A stretch of 64,000 bases of DNA from Incurvaria masculella (taxonomy: Eukaryota > Arthropoda > Insecta > Lepidoptera > Incurvariidae). The translations under genes were made by a program, and so were the position numbers. The notes under the pieces were generated by a model. That model was not told where the DNA came from. It worked only from the letters and a program-made list of their open reading frames with translations, and did not search any database. The DNA lies in the NCBI GenBank assembly GCA_946894095.1, contig OX335655.1, positions 3,100,001 through 3,164,000 of the forward strand, in the 5' to 3' direction. Of the stretch, positions 1 to 11,960 are shown piece by piece (the stretch's first letter is position 1; every line of letters begins with the position of its first letter).

Positions 1-253
1 TTTAAATTCACAATGAATCCAATCTGGCTTATCAATCTATTTTATTGCTATATTTTTTTTTACGTAACGCATTTGCTACATCATCTTTAGTATACTGTTT
101 TCTTCGAATCGGTGCCTTGATTAACTGAAAAAAAAAAAAAAAGTTTGTACGATGCTTGCCTATTTGACTTTAACATGCCTTATGGTCCAAAACGTCCATA
201 AACGTCGAGTTTTATGCTACCCTGTGCCAATATTTAAGAAAAAAATCCGATTA

Positions 254-793
254 CCTGTTCGTCTCTTTAGATTTTCACTTTTGTTTGACATATTATTTTA
301 TTTTTACGGATAAACAGTCCTCAGCTTAATTATTTAGCTCAACGTTTCGAATGGCATCCAAGAGATGGAAAAAAAAACAAAGGACGAAAAAGAAAGCGAT
401 GGGACGATGATATCGCAAAGACAGCTGGAAAAATATGGACAAAAGCAGCTAAAGACAGAAGAGCATGGATCTCGATGGGGGAGGCCTATGCCCTGCAATG
501 GGGAACTCAGTAAACTACTTCTTACAACATAAATAACATAACATACATATAAGGAACGAAACTGTAAACTAAGTAAATAAAAGGCTTTATTATTATTATT
601 ATTCGTCTACCACGCTGCGGACATCTTCTGGATTCGCGACTGTCGTCTGCTTTATCCATAGAGCGCTAGGAGTACTATGAGCGAATCCTGAAGATGTCCA
701 CGTCGTGGTGGAGCTAAGTAAGCTGAACACTGTTTATCCGTAAATAAAAAATATTTTGTCAAAAAATAGTGAAAATCTAAAGAGACAAACAGG
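254..793. repeat. Fold-back element with ~75-bp arms
   Basis: 'gtctctttagattttcac' at 260 pairs with 'gtgaaaatctaaagagac' near 785. A second, inner hairpin (605-711) has 'acatcttctggattcgc' / 'gcgaatcctgaagatgt'. A LINE tail lies between the arms. Confidence 0.8.
372..513 (+). pseudogene. LINE C-terminal fragment (RTE-like endonuclease/RT end)
   Basis: The frame reads 'GRKRKRWDDDIAKTAGKIW', then 'AKDRRAWISMGEAYALQW' and stops at 511-513. This is the usual end of RTE-like polymerase ORFs ('RWDDDI..W...A.DR..W...GEAY'). Confidence 0.75.
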
Positions 794-2070
794 AGTTATG
801 TAATTTTTTGTCGTTTAGAAGTTTATGTCTTTTTCTTTTAATTTTTTTTATTCCAACCCCAATTTTCAAATAAAAAAGCACAATTTGAATTACGCAATAT
901 TGATAAAAAAAATCGTAACCTATAAAAAAAAAGATGGAATCTTTGATTTGTGGTAAAGCTTACTTCCTTAGGTGTGATACAATTATCATTTATCAATTCG
1001 GTTTCAATTTAAATCCGAAGCGCTATTGATTCACGTCAACTCGCTTAAGCCGCGGTTTTGAATTTAAACTGAAACTAAATAGACAAATGAAAATTTTTAT
1101 TTTTACAATAAGCCGAACCACCATTTTATTTTTATTTTTTTATTTAACACTATAAATGCCAATTCTTTAAACAAAAATGTGCCTACATGCCTTAGCATGC
1201 ACCCAAAAAAACCTTGATGTGAATAAATAAGTAAGTATCTCCCCTTAAGTGAATAGTACCGTTCGGAATTAGGGCATTATATGGCAAACTGTTTAACCCT
1301 AATTACGTACGAGAAAAATACTGTGAAATAGTTTTTTTTTAAGTAATACAATTTTTAATAACATTACTTTATTATTTTGAACCGCCAAACTAAGTATGTT
1401 TTTAGGATTTTGGCAGAAAAACGTGTTTCTCTGATTATTGAAAATACTTACTTTACCCAAATTCTTTAGTCTTTAAAATGTTAACAATTAACAGGTTGAA
1501 CGACGGATTTTGGTAAATAGACTTGAAAAGTCTTTATCTTTTCTAATAACTAAGCAGAAATTTGCTAAGCAATGTGTTTTCTGTGCAAATGTTATAGTAA
1601 ATAGGCAATGGAAATACCTAATTGCGAACGTCGTTCGGAATTAGATAGTCCATACAACAAATCATCGTAAATCCGAACTACGATATTTCTACAATTCCAA
1701 ATAAAAACCTGAAATTTTACTCACTTAAAATCACAGAAAAACTTATCACCTTCCTCACTATATCAAAATAGTCTTGCATGTCACGATGTTTGCCGCCGCT
1801 AAATCACTTCTGAGAAGACGTCACCCGCGGGATTCGCGCCAAAATTGTATAAGCGTACGTGGCAGACGCTCTCCGGCGCGGGACTGAGTGAATTTTAACA
1901 AATTTGACTAATATATATTCTAATTATTGTAAGCCATTTTCTTCCTTAATAAATTCTGGATGTTTTTGCTTTTAAATTTTGTGTCAAATAGCACAAAAAT
2001 AATAGAATACAGACAAAATAATAGCGTTCGATAATTAGGTGGGATTTTTTAACTCGTTCGGAATTACCCG
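794..2070. other. AT-rich DNA without recognised features
   Basis: No frame, repeat or RNA gene that I can support. A GC-richer patch lies at 1790-1890. Confidence 0.4.
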
Positions 2071-2223
2071 ATTTTACCTTATTACGGTTCATGAGATACA
2101 GCCCTGTGACAGACGGACGGATGGACGGACGGACGGACGGACGGACGGATGGATGGATGGACGGACAGCGAAGGCTTTGTAACAGGGTTCCGTTGGCACC
2201 CTTTGGGTACGGAACCCTAAAAA
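2071..2223 (+). repeat. Family R1, 3' part
   Basis: 'attacggttcatgagataca', an expanded (ggac)n/(ggat)n tract and the end 'gggtacggaaccctaaa'. The long open frames here on the minus strand are by-products of the tetranucleotide tract. Confidence 0.85.
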
Positions 2224-2925
2224 TGAACAACGAAACGCGCCGAAAGGCACCCTGATGACCTTTGAATAGTCTACCGGAGCAAGAAAGTTAAGGAAAACTA
2301 TGAATTTGTGTTTGTGCGTGCGTTTGCGGTGAGCGGGCAGCGGTAGTGCTAGAGAGAGATCTAACATCTTTAGTGCTAGACGTCAATTCAAACGGGTTTT
2401 CGCCAGTGTGGACGCAGTGTTAGTAGGGACTAGGTATACCAACAAAGTCACAAAGACACAAAGTTACGTCGCGCGTGGAAACGGTGTTGTGGGTGACTGA
2501 TAACTTGTCAATTCCGTCAAGTAAAAAAACAACGAATCGTATTTATTGCAATTGACGCATCCTGCGTTATTGTAGCCTGCAATTCGATCCCACTTCTGAT
2601 TAAGTTTACGGCGATCTTCTCACGAGATCAATTTGTTTTTGCGGCGTTCAATTGTAAACAACATTAATTACAGAGTTTTTGCAACAACTGTCGACACGAA
2701 TTAATTCACCGGCCACTTGAATAATGCGTCATTCCAAGCTGCCAATAATACCATTAAGTCCTTTCTTGCTTTTTTATTTGTCATTACTTACTGATGGACG
2801 ATTTTAATTGTTCTTGTTGGTTTAATAAAATGCTAGTTGCTTCCATTCCAATCAAAAGTTATTTTATTTGGTCACTGTTTATGTTATTTTCGTTTAATTT
2901 TTGCTATAGACATAACGTAAAAAAT

Positions 2926-3074
2926 AACCGGCCAAGTGCGACTCGGACTCGCACACAAAGGGTTCCGTACCATCGTATATGATTTAATACCACACAATCT
3001 GGTTTTTTTTATGGGAGCCTCCTTTAATTTTCATATTTTTTTAATTTTACCTATTTGTTGTTATAGCAGCAAAA
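2926..3074 (+). repeat. Family R1, 5' part
   Basis: 'aaccggccaagtgcgactcg' to 'tgttgttatagcagcaaaac'; then cut by a tail that matches the actctgaatacagct element. Confidence 0.85.
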
Positions 3075-3538
3075 CCGGTTTAGTTCGGCATATTAATGTT
3101 AGTCCGCCCACTCTGAATACAGCTGATAGTCTGTTAACGGAGGTATGGTTCAAACATAAACGAAGTACTTATTCCTAGGCCTATTTGGAGCAAATAAGGT
3201 TGACAACATTTTATTGTACGAATTCGTCGTCGCTATACATTTTGTGAGTAGGTATATTCAAAAAAATATGGAAGGGCGAATTTAGGGCGAATCGTACAAA
3301 AAAATGTTTAGTTCACATGTTTCAAAGTTTTTCAAACTAGTTTAAGGCTTAAAGTTTAATGGCAAAGACCAACTTACATTAATCTCAATCGTAAAATAGT
3401 TTCGTGGAAAGGTTTTCCGATAATCATGATTCCATAAATTTCCTTTGATGATGAATCTAAAAATATAAAACGATAGCGTTTCGGATACGGTCGTTCTAGG
3501 GTCTTCGAGGTCCTATGTCGCCTTAAGCTAATCAGTAC

Positions 3539-4077
3539 TTAAGGTGGGCCATCCCGCTCAACTCCCCATACAAACGGGGAAAGAAGATCACGCCCATATT
3601 TCTTGTCAGAGATCCAAAATGTTGCTCAAAATAGCTTTATTTGATCGAACTAGATGTCTGATGACCGTTGGCATTGTACAATTGTGTTTGGTTTCTAAGT
3701 TATAAGGTCTGAAAGTTCGAAGTTTTCGCGTGTTTAATACAACGACTTTGGAGGCGGATTACTCAACGATAAAATCTATACATACTTTTTAAAAAGATTA
3801 GTCATCAGACAAAATTTATAATCAACTTCGTTTTTGTTAGATTTTTGACTACAGCGGTCGTGGTTTACTTTTAGCTCGAAGTCGTTTTGTAATTAAAATT
3901 TTCCTAAATCTTACCAAATCAAACACTATGCGCATTGTCTGCTTTGTGGACATGTTGCATCCGCCTCATCACGGAGCCTGTCTTTATCTTTGAAACATAG
4001 AAGGTCGCAGAGCGCAATAGCACGGTTTTGTACCGTGCCCGCGAATGAGTTAATCCCGCCGGGAAGCGACACCTTAA
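3539..4077 (+). mobile_element. TTAA-flanked miniature element, family A
   Basis: Inverted ends ttaaggtggg(c)ccatcccg / cgggaagcgacaccttaa. Related to 21651-22200 along the full length, inverted. Confidence 0.8.
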
Positions 4078-4121
4078 TGGAAGAGACTAGTCTGATTATG
4101 ATGCTTAGTTTTAAGTAATAT

Positions 4122-4507
4122 ACAGTCGTATTCAGAGAGCACTTGTCAAAACTAGGCACGATATTATTACCGGACTCACCATACAAAAACCGGTTTAGGG
4201 CCGAGTTAAAATCAAAATAAACGTCAACGTATGATTAAACACATCACTTTTTATTGACAGTGTGGAAGGAACTCCATGCGTTTCGTTCAAAGTGACGTGT
4301 TTGAACATTGAATGATGTTGCACGAAGAGACGGCTGAGTTAATCAATGTTCAAACACGTCACTTTTAGTGATCCGCATAGAATTCCCTCCATACTGTCCA
4401 CACAGAGTGACGTATTTGATCATACTTTGATTTTTTGTCCTTTCGTGCACTCGGCCCTTAGTCCGGCGGATCAAAGTAGTCGGACCACTCTGAATAAAGC
4501 TACCTGT
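4122..4507. repeat. cgtattcagag miniature element, split by a fold-back
   Basis: Ends 'acagtcgtattcagagag' and 'ccactctgaataaagctacc'. The 200-bp fold-back at 4229-4425 is inserted in it. Confidence 0.7.
4229..4425. repeat. Fold-back element (~85-bp arms)
   Basis: 'gtatgattaaacacatcac' pairs with 'gtgacgtatttgatcatac'. The inner part 'caaagtgacgtgtttgaaca' pairs with 'tgttcaaacacgtcactttt'. Confidence 0.8.
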
Positions 4508-5147
4508 CTCTGGCAACAAGCTCACCTTTGCATCCTATGTAATAATAATTGTAAGCAATAAAGACTATTTTCATTTTCATTTCATTATTTTCATTATTAG
4601 ATCAGTATTTTAAAACGTAACCAAGCGGCGAATGTAAACATTTTTATTATTAACGTGGTTTTCAGGTTTAGATTTTCTAACCCCATTATAATTGACTGCC
4701 TACTTTAAATGGTACATCTACAAAATTGAAAAAGTGGTTTTAAATTGTATCTAATGCAGCGCGAGGCTTAGGAGCAGTTTTAGCACAAAGTACACCTCGA
4801 CTTAGCCGATCCTTTTTTCGGATTTTAAGAGCGAAAACCTCGAATTAACTGGTTGCAAGCCTACACTGTTTTAGAGTTATAAGCTTGACGAGCAGAGATA
4901 CATTGCAATATTTTTCCGTCCTAATTGCGTTCTACGAGTATAATCGATATTATTTTCGTTGATTTAAAGCACAAATTAATTTCTTATGTCGAAATTAGAT
5001 AAAAAAATATTAATCTGTCTGTGTCATCGATGGTCTAACTATGTATTTAAAACATTATTGACACAATACTAATGGTCGCTTTTGCAACCACATTACTTAA
5101 ACTCCGTATGTGTGTTCGCTTTTAAAAACCGCGCAATACGCTTGCAG

Positions 5148-5315
5148 CTTCGTGCAGGAGTTTGCATGCGAGCCGCTAGATGGCGTGACGCTGCTGCTGG
5201 AGCTGCTGAGGAACGTGCAGCTCGGGCAGGCCGGCGGCGAGGGCGCGGGCGCGGGCGCGGGCAGGGTGCCGCCCGCTGTGCAACGCCGGGCGCTGCTCGA
5301 CGAGCTGGCTTGCCT
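5148..5315 (+). CDS. mwh: mwh exon (FH3 region, first exon recognised)
   Basis: Acceptor cgcttgcag, donor gtgagt. The exon starts with the last base of a codon and ends after two bases of a Leu codon. It encodes '[13 protein letters not shown]', then a Gly/Ala-rich loop ((GCGGGC)n in the DNA), then '[11 protein letters not shown]'. It is part of the armadillo-like FH3 fold. Confidence 0.75.
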
Positions 5316-8300
5316 GTGAGTATTGAGGAATACTTTTCAGACTTCAGAGTGGTCAGTCTGAATTCTCACCTAAATTAGCGTTTACAGAACTTCGAAGTTA
5401 CGTTAAAACGTCAAACCCCATACAAATGAATACTACTTATTCTGTGGTTTTACTTCTTCAAGCTGTCAAAGTCAAACTCGGACTTCGATTTGTATGAAAA
5501 CGCGGAGTCGGCGTAAACGGCAACGTCAACGTATTTACGCCGACGGTGAGTAAGCTGTCAAATGAAACTGGGACTATGGGCTCAGATACCCTAGTCCGAT
5601 TTGTCACCTAAATTGGCGTTTACGCCAAACCGATCGACTGGCGTTATCAAATGTATGGAGAATTAAAGAGCACGCGCAGTTGGCGTTAAGCAAACTGAGC
5701 CCGTAGTCCCAGCTGTCACCTAAATTGGCGTTTACGGAACTTCGAAGTTATGTAAAAACGTCAAACTCCATACAAGTTTTTACTCGATATTCTGTGGTTT
5801 TACTTGTTCAAGCTGTCAAAGTCAAACTCGGACTTCCGATTTGTATGAAAACGCGGAGTCGGCATTTGCGTATCTGAGTTAGATTTGACAGCTTTCTCAT
5901 CGTCGCCGTAAATACGTTGACGTTACCGTTTACGCCGACTCCGCGTTCTCATAAAAATATGGTAGTCCGAGTTAGATTTTGGCAGGTTGAAGAAGTAAAA
6001 CCACAGAATAATTAGTACACCTTGTACGGGGTTTGACGTTTTTACTTAATTTCGAAGTTCCGTAAAAGCTAAATTATGTGGGAAGTCGGACTAGCTCGGA
6101 CGGCTTAGATGACCATATCACAATATTAATATTATACGTACACCTATGTAGATCTGTTGTTCATGTTTTTCAACTGTATGATGTAAAAAAATAATGTTAC
6201 CTATCCATAAGCGGCTCGTGGCTCAGGGGCGGGTGGAGTTGCCTTCCATCCCAAAGGTCTGGGTTGAAATCCCCGCCTCGTTCAGGCTACACTTTCTTTC
6301 TCTTTCTTACTTGCATTTCATTGTGTAAAGAATCCATGTAAAGTTGTAGGTCTCCTTCCCCTGCTAGGCGGTAGGGCTTAAACCCGCCCGGGTTGGTACC
6401 ATCGCATTGGATGAAAAGAAAGTCTAAGCGGCAATGAAAATTTGCCCGTATATTCCATCCAGTTCAATGTAGCCGTGCTCATAAAAAGCGAAGGTGGCAC
6501 TGAATTCCTTCGGTAACGTCGTGTATTGGGCTAATATGATAACAGTAGCATAAAAACAAGCTAATAAAAGCGTGTTAAAAATACATTTCGTCACAGACAA
6601 TGCCTGTCATGCTGCTGCGCGCGCTACCCAGAATGCGTGCGCCGCCTCGTGGCGGGGTCGTGCGGCCTTTACACGCTCACCGCCTGCATCATGTCGGCCG
6701 TCAACAAGTCCAGGGTCATCGCTCTCCAGGTGAATAGCTCCCGGTTTCGTTACAGGTAGTCTGAAGTCAGATCAGTGGGGTACCCCTTCGCACAAGAAGT
6801 AGAAAAGTACAGCTGATTTGAGCTTAGGTGTCGCATCTCGATGTCCTTACATTGGAAGAGAAGGAACGTTTGCTTCAAGGTCATAGTCACTATGAAATAA
6901 AGGAATCGCGAATTTATTCCGGCAGCTAGCTACCTAGAACCATGGAGGTTCTTTACCTCCATGCCTAGAACCCAGTGCATACGTGTTGTCGACACACGCG
7001 CAGAAGATGAATGCTGGTCTCACCGAGGTTAAATGAGGGGTCTCCCCGACCCCGCCAGGTTTCTAGTTACCTTCTAGTACCTTTTATGCTTTAATATTAG
7101 GTAATTACGTATTGCCACATTGTGGATTAGAATTATTCATCAAATAATGTCACAACAGATGTAACGTGAAATATGACAAAGCTGATTTAATTTCCAGCTG
7201 CTGACGAAGGCTTGCAACCCGCCGGCGAACGGGCACGCGACCATCTCGGAGGCGCTGTCGACGCTCCGCCTCCGCTACGGCGAGCCGGTCCGCTTCCGCT
7301 TCCTCGCCGGCATGCTGCAGAGCGCGGGCGGCTCGGGCGAGCTTCAGGCCGCCGGCCTGGCCTTCATCAACGCGCTGCTGGCCAGCGCACCCTCGCCGCA
7401 GCGCCGCCTGTACATCCAGGCGGAGCTGGAGCAGGCCGGCTTCGATATCGTCACGTTCAAGAAGGTATGTCGATGCCCTCGGTTGCTTCGTCTCCGCCAT
7501 GGCGGCTGTTCCACTTTCGCATCTTCTAGCAAGCTAAAGGGCTCGAGCGAGCCCTTAAGCTTGCCGCGCTAGCTTGTTGTCTGTAGGGTGCTATCCATTC
7601 ATGTTGGATCAACGACACCAAACTTCCAGACAATTAAAAAAAAAAACAACAAGAAAAAACCGGCCAAGTGCGAGTCGGACTCGCACACGAAGAATTCCGT
7701 ACCATCAACAACAAAAACTATTTGTTGTTATAGCGGCAAAGTTAATGCACAATCTGTGAAAATTTCAGCTGCCTACCTATTACGGTTCATGAGATACAGC
7801 CATGTGACAGACGGACGGACGGACAGCGAAAGCTTAGTAATAGGGTTCCGTTTTCACCCTTTGGGTACGGAACCCTAAAAACTAACGAACCGAATTGCTC
7901 CCCTACAGATGATAACGAAACTACCCAGCAGCAACGAGAGCCTGAGCCACGAGATCGAGAGCTACGAGAAGCAGCTGATCGACGTGGACAATCTGAGCGA
8001 ACGTGCGCACGAAGCGCAGAAGGAGAAGGACGACCTGAGGAGCAAACTCGATCTGCTGGAGAAGAGAGTCAAGGTGGGTTCTTCCCTTCTTACGACCCGT
8101 GGCCTAGTGCTTAAGGATGTTCCGACCCATACAATGTTTTTTTTTACACAGAACGCAAAAAGTATTGCACTTTAAGGCACAAATTCGTCAAAAATATTAA
8201 ATATAGCCATAGTAGTTGCAGCGAAAACATATTCACAATTTCAGGTTCAATGGTTTCGTTGTAATTGCCGATTAGAAGTTTTACACCGTTAGATGGTGCT

Positions 8301-10854
8301 GCTAAATAAAAATAGTATTTAAATAAATTGTAACAAAACCAATAATCCTGAAATTGTGAAATTGTTTTCGCTGCAAGTAATATGACTATATTAAACTTTA
8401 ATTATTAATTCGTGGCTTAAAGTGCAATACTTTTTGCGTTATGTGTGCAAACAACTTTATATGGGTCGGAACAGCCTTAACGACTGTGGTCATGTGTGGG
8501 AAATCGCAGGTTTTCATGGCAACTTCTACGATCTTTCTTACAGTTTTCTAGTTTTACCTAGAATAAGAACCACTGCTAGCGAGACGGTCCTCAACAATCG
8601 AACACCGAGACGCCGCGCCACGAGCTACCGTGACTGATCTTAGTTGGGAACTGTTGGGTTGTTAAATTTCAAGAGACAGACAGCTAGCTTCAAAATATTT
8701 CTAAGCCTTATGGATAATTTACATTAGATATCGATTAAACTGTAACATTGTATTCCAGATCCTGCAGGAGGAGAAAGGCATTCTAATCTCGCTAGAGCGC
8801 TGCTTGAAGGAGAAATGCTGCGAGCTGCAGGAGGAAGTGTCCTCGCTGCGCTCCGAGCACGGCAGCTCCGCCCGCAAGAAACTGTTCGCCAAGAAGAAGT
8901 CGCACAACAGAGGTACGTTCCGTCTGAACTGTTAATCCACTTAAGAGCACCCAAGTCAGAACCACTCATACAACCCTATTTCCATCACAACTTCATAAAT
9001 TTTAGTTAAAAAAATACTGTTATCACCTCACTAAACAAAAATTAAGCTGTGAATGTGAAACCGTTTGAACGTAAAACTGTATTACAATATCTTCAAATGT
9101 TAAAAGACTCCATACAATATTGATCTCAGCGGCTTACTAAGCCCATTGCTGTAATATTTTCTATTGCCATAATGCCAAGCTAACTGAGTTCCAACACCAT
9201 TGCAATGCAGATAACTTTGTTAGTAATTTACCAACTTTGTTCGATTGTTATTACAGATGAATCTTCACCACCAGAAGATGAAGGCATCAGCTCTTCAGAA
9301 AGATCAATGAGCCCCGAAGGTGACTTACAGCGGGAAACAATGGTATATGAAGTATTCAACATTAAGAATGAAACATTCGATATGGTTCGCAACAAGCGAC
9401 CCATTCACAAGAAACTTGAGGCCACCAAGAAGAACCACGATTACAAAAAGCCATCCGACGACGAAGACGAGACAACCATCGACGAAGTAATTCAAGAATT
9501 GAGAAACATCGTCAACGACGCCGAGTCCGAACAATATGCTAAAGAAAAAATGGCGTACGATGATAATAAATCTTCCCGATACAACCAAACATCGGAAATA
9601 AATGTTTCTATCAAGGCAATGGAGTCACAAAGACAGCGAGATCTGGAAAAGGAAGACTCTATAACCAGCACTAGACACAGCATTCATATTACTGGAAGCA
9701 CAGAATATCTTGACCAGAAGATAGAAGAGGAGGAATCGGAAATAGTACCCAGCAAGATAGTTCCGCATCCACCGAGAAAGGCGAAGAGTCTTATACATCT
9801 ATTCCTTCCACCTACAGAACAAGGACTGATGTACAACAAGCAACCAGATCCGTACGACGATATGTACTATTCCAGCGATGAAGGATCCGATTCCCTCCTT
9901 AGTGCATCAAGGTACACAAACCAGCACACGAAAAAGCCTTCCGTTTCGAGTTTTGACTTCCACGAATGCCGAGCCATTTTTAATAACTTAGCTGAATCCA
10001 AGGAGAAGGGAATTAATGAAAAAGACCAAGGGAGATGGTCTAGAGCAAAATCGGGAGAAGAACTGCAGCGAAAGGTGTCTCTAAAGAGAAGTGAATCATT
10101 TCAAACATCTGAAATTGGATCGAACAATGAACGACTGAAGCACAGAAGAGATCTGATTGACAGCTTGTTCTACACAGAGAGTCAGTCGTCTATCTTTGGA
10201 GCCGTTATTAGCAGTCCGCTTCAGCGCTCGGACTCCAGGTGCAGTCGGAAGGGAGAAGACAATGTGACTAGCCTTATTGAATCGAAGAAATTGACAAAGA
10301 GTCTCGATCGTATAGATGAAGGTCTCAACTCCATGGTTGATATAGTGATGATGTCGGAAAGCAAAAAGACAGATTGGCCATACGACTGCCGAAGGAAGCA
10401 TTCCACGTCCAGGACCAACAGCGATACGAAAGATAGCTCTAACATTCCAGTCTCCAGATCTAACAGCAAGCTAAGTGTCTCCTATGGGAACCAGAAATTC
10501 GATTCCAAGGGCTCTAACGGACGAAGCAGGGACGAATACGCCAAGGTCGACACTAATCAGAAATTCTTCATTCCTCATCCCAAACTAAGCACCGGCTCCT
10601 TCGAAAATCATTCCATTTCATCTTACAACAATACTTCTTTTCTGGTTAAGAGGGGTCATGCAAACGCTGGGTTCTACTCTGGACAACATTTTCTTCGGGA
10701 CGCTCCTGCAAGTATGACAAGTTTGGTGATGACTGGAAATCACGGCCACGGCGATTTCTCGAGGGCTCTATCACCAATGGGGCCAAAAAGTATATCCAAT
10801 CAAAGTACGATGGGTGTACCAAAGGTCACCGACATGCCTTCAGGACTGTACTAA
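5148..10854 (+). CDS. mwh: GBD/FH3-domain formin-related protein, probable multiple wing hairs (Mwh), 3' part of gene
   Basis: Six exons join with consistent phases (5148-5315, 6597-6729, 7198-7464, 7909-8073, 8759-8912, 9257-10854), each with AG/GT borders, giving about 827 residues to a TAA stop. Order: helical formin FH3-type repeats ('[11 protein letters not shown]', '[19 protein letters not shown]', '[17 protein letters not shown]', 'GFDIVTFKK'), then a coiled coil ('[18 protein letters not shown]' to '[12 protein letters not shown]'), then a long hydrophilic Ser/Lys/Glu-rich tail. There is no proline-rich FH1 and no actin-nucleating FH2. A formin N-terminal module ending in a unique tail is the architecture of Drosophila Mwh, an inhibitor of actin prehair initiation downstream of planar polarity. 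The family call is inferred from architecture; another FH2-less formin relative is possible. The first exon begins mid-codon, so 5' exons lie upstream, unseen here or outside the window. Early exons are strikingly GC-rich against AT-rich introns that hold many repeats. Confidence 0.7.
5346..6110. repeat. Complex inverted-repeat element, family C
   Basis: Modules 'cacctaaattggcgtttac', 'ttctgtggttttacttctt' and 'tcaaagtcaaactcggactt' occur in both orientations, as if two copies were joined. It fills most of the first mwh intron seen. Confidence 0.75.
6209..6560 (+). repeat. SINE with tRNA-like head (family S)
   Basis: The head 'gctcgtggctcaggggcggg' and 'gtctgggttgaaatcccc' resembles tRNA A and B boxes. 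The body 'gtaggtctccttcccctgct', 'gtaccatcgcattggatga' and 'tcaatgtagccgtgctcata' is shared with the copies below. It lies in an mwh intron. Confidence 0.8.
6597..6729 (+). CDS. mwh: mwh exon (FH3 region)
   Basis: Acceptor ttcgtcacag, donor gtgaat. One base completes the previous Leu codon and 44 codons follow ('[18 protein letters not shown]' to 'NKSRVIALQ'), ending in phase 0. It is cysteine-rich compared with typical formin FH3 segments. Confidence 0.75.
7198..7464 (+). CDS. mwh: mwh exon (core of FH3 / dimerisation region)
   Basis: Acceptor ttaatttccag, donor gtatgt; 89 codons, phase 0 on both sides. It contains '[19 protein letters not shown]', '[18 protein letters not shown]' and '[15 protein letters not shown]', the most formin-like stretch of the gene. 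The exon is very GC-rich, so the opposite strand is also open; that is a shadow frame. Confidence 0.8.
7653..7881 (+). repeat. Family R1, internally shortened copy in an mwh intron
   Basis: Head and terminal palindrome are present; about 70 bp of the middle is missing. Ends 28 bp before the exon at 7909. Confidence 0.85.
7909..8073 (+). CDS. mwh: mwh exon (coiled coil start)
   Basis: Acceptor ctcccctacag, donor gtgggt; 55 codons, phase 0 to 0. '[19 protein letters not shown]' leads into a heptad-like coiled coil. The opening Met is internal, not a start, because the preceding exon joins in phase. A 300-bp-family repeat ends about 28 bp before this exon. Confidence 0.75.
8111..8480. mobile_element. 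TTAA-flanked fold-back element in an mwh intron
   Basis: Left arm 'ttaaggatgttccgaccca', right arm 'tgggtcggaacagccttaa'. Pairing continues for over 100 bp per side ('cgcaaaaagtattgcacttt' / 'aaagtgcaatactttttgcg'). Confidence 0.85.
8759..8912 (+). CDS. mwh: mwh exon (coiled coil and basic segment)
   Basis: Acceptor tgtattccag, donor gtacgt; 51 codons plus one base. It encodes '[19 protein letters not shown]', then '[15 protein letters not shown]', then the basic stretch '[15 protein letters not shown]'. Confidence 0.75.
9257..10854 (+). CDS. mwh: mwh terminal exon (hydrophilic Ser-rich tail and stop)
   Basis: Acceptor gttattacag. Two bases complete an Asp codon (GAT), then 531 codons and TAA. 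It opens acidic ('[19 protein letters not shown]'), carries conserved-looking patches ('[16 protein letters not shown]', '[16 protein letters not shown]'), and becomes Ser/Asn/Arg-rich. It has no recognisable domain and no FH1 or FH2, which supports Mwh over a diaphanous-type formin. An upstream in-frame ATG at 9205 lies in the intron and is not needed. Confidence 0.75.
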
Positions 10855-11251
10855 TGGAGTATATTCCCAAACTACTTATTTAAAAACCAACGACTAAGTT
10901 AAGTTTCGTTTTCAACGATTTATTTTTATGTGTTAGTGCAATATCAGTGCTCGATAGAATTGGGCACATACATATGTAAGTAGATTTATAATTAATTTTA
11001 TATTTTAATTATCATGGAGCCTGTATGATCATGAAGTAACTCAAATTCCAAAACTTTAGTATCTTTAATGATTTTGTTCATAGCAAAATTGTTGAAAGAT
11101 GTCGGAATTTCGGGAAGCAGTCCGTGTAACTCTAGCATATTCAAGCATTTTTAATGTAGATAGGTACAGGTATCGTCAAATGTGGTGCATCGAAATGAGT
11201 ATGAACCTACCCACTGATAGTGTAGGCAATTATACATTGCTCATAAATCCA
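10855..11251 (+). other. Probable mwh 3' untranslated region
   Basis: AT-rich, with no frame of note between the mwh stop and the piggyBac-end remnant. I see no convincing AATAAA before 11251. AATAAA-like motifs in the remnant and at about 11795 could serve as the poly(A) signal. Inference only. Confidence 0.35.
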
Positions 11252-11729
11252 TTAAGGCGCTAGGACTAGCCAACTACTCGCGCCATACCAATGCACTTTT
11301 TAACAAATGTAATAATACGTAGTGAAACGCTTCAGCAAATCCAAATAGAACTCCAGACTGATAATGGATTGTTAATATTTTTTTATTCCATCATTTATTT
11401 AAATAATAATAAAAATTGAAAAAGTTGATTTTTCTCATTAGAAATCTGAAAGTCATTCGATTTCTAGATATAAGCAAAAACAGCATATATGCATAAACAA
11501 AAAATTCCATTTGCTTTTAGATTTCTACATTTAGTCAAAAAAGTTCGGAAATGGACACCGTTTCCGCAATGTATTTTGTATAGAAAAAGGAAACATACAT
11601 TAACGAAAATCATTCGATTCCTAGACAAGGAATCATATATTGTAAGGATGACACTTATAATCGTCAGACTTAGTTAGTTTACTTGGGGTGCCTCGTCTAA
11701 CTTTGCGATTTGGCTAGTACCAGGGCCTT
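11252..11729 (-). mobile_element. Truncated copy of the same piggyBac end
   Basis: Starts at TTAA and matches 13686-14163, including the last dozen transposase codons, up to 'gtaccagggcctt'; then similarity stops. It lies at the 3' side of mwh. Confidence 0.85.
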
Positions 11730-11960
11730 AAGATTGAACTTGAGGGAGGTGCCTACATACACATGGAATTTAGTCATAAGTGATTTTTTTTCCGTCAATA
11801 AAAATTATATTTGCATCCAGTTTTTCTACTATCTTAGTAAGTACCTGTGTCACTTCACCTGAACAGTGCACTACCTAAAAATAAGATCCGGGTGTAGTTG
11901 GTATGTCCCATAGATAAAAAGGAAGGAGATATGGCATCGAGCGCGTCTGCTGTGGGACCC

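Noticed and set aside
2100..2165. CRISPR-like array from repeated units
   Set aside because: A simple tetranucleotide tract in a eukaryotic repeat; no spacers.
1946..2367. Minus-strand frames with Ser-Val-Arg-Pro repeats
   Set aside because: Translation of the ggac tract of an R1 repeat.
6209..6290. tRNA gene
   Set aside because: A/B-box-like sequences but no cloverleaf I can close; it is a SINE head.
7150..7532. Open frames on both strands over the GC-rich mwh exon
   Set aside because: Only the plus frame has formin-like motifs and matching splice phases; the rest reflect GC-rich codon bias.
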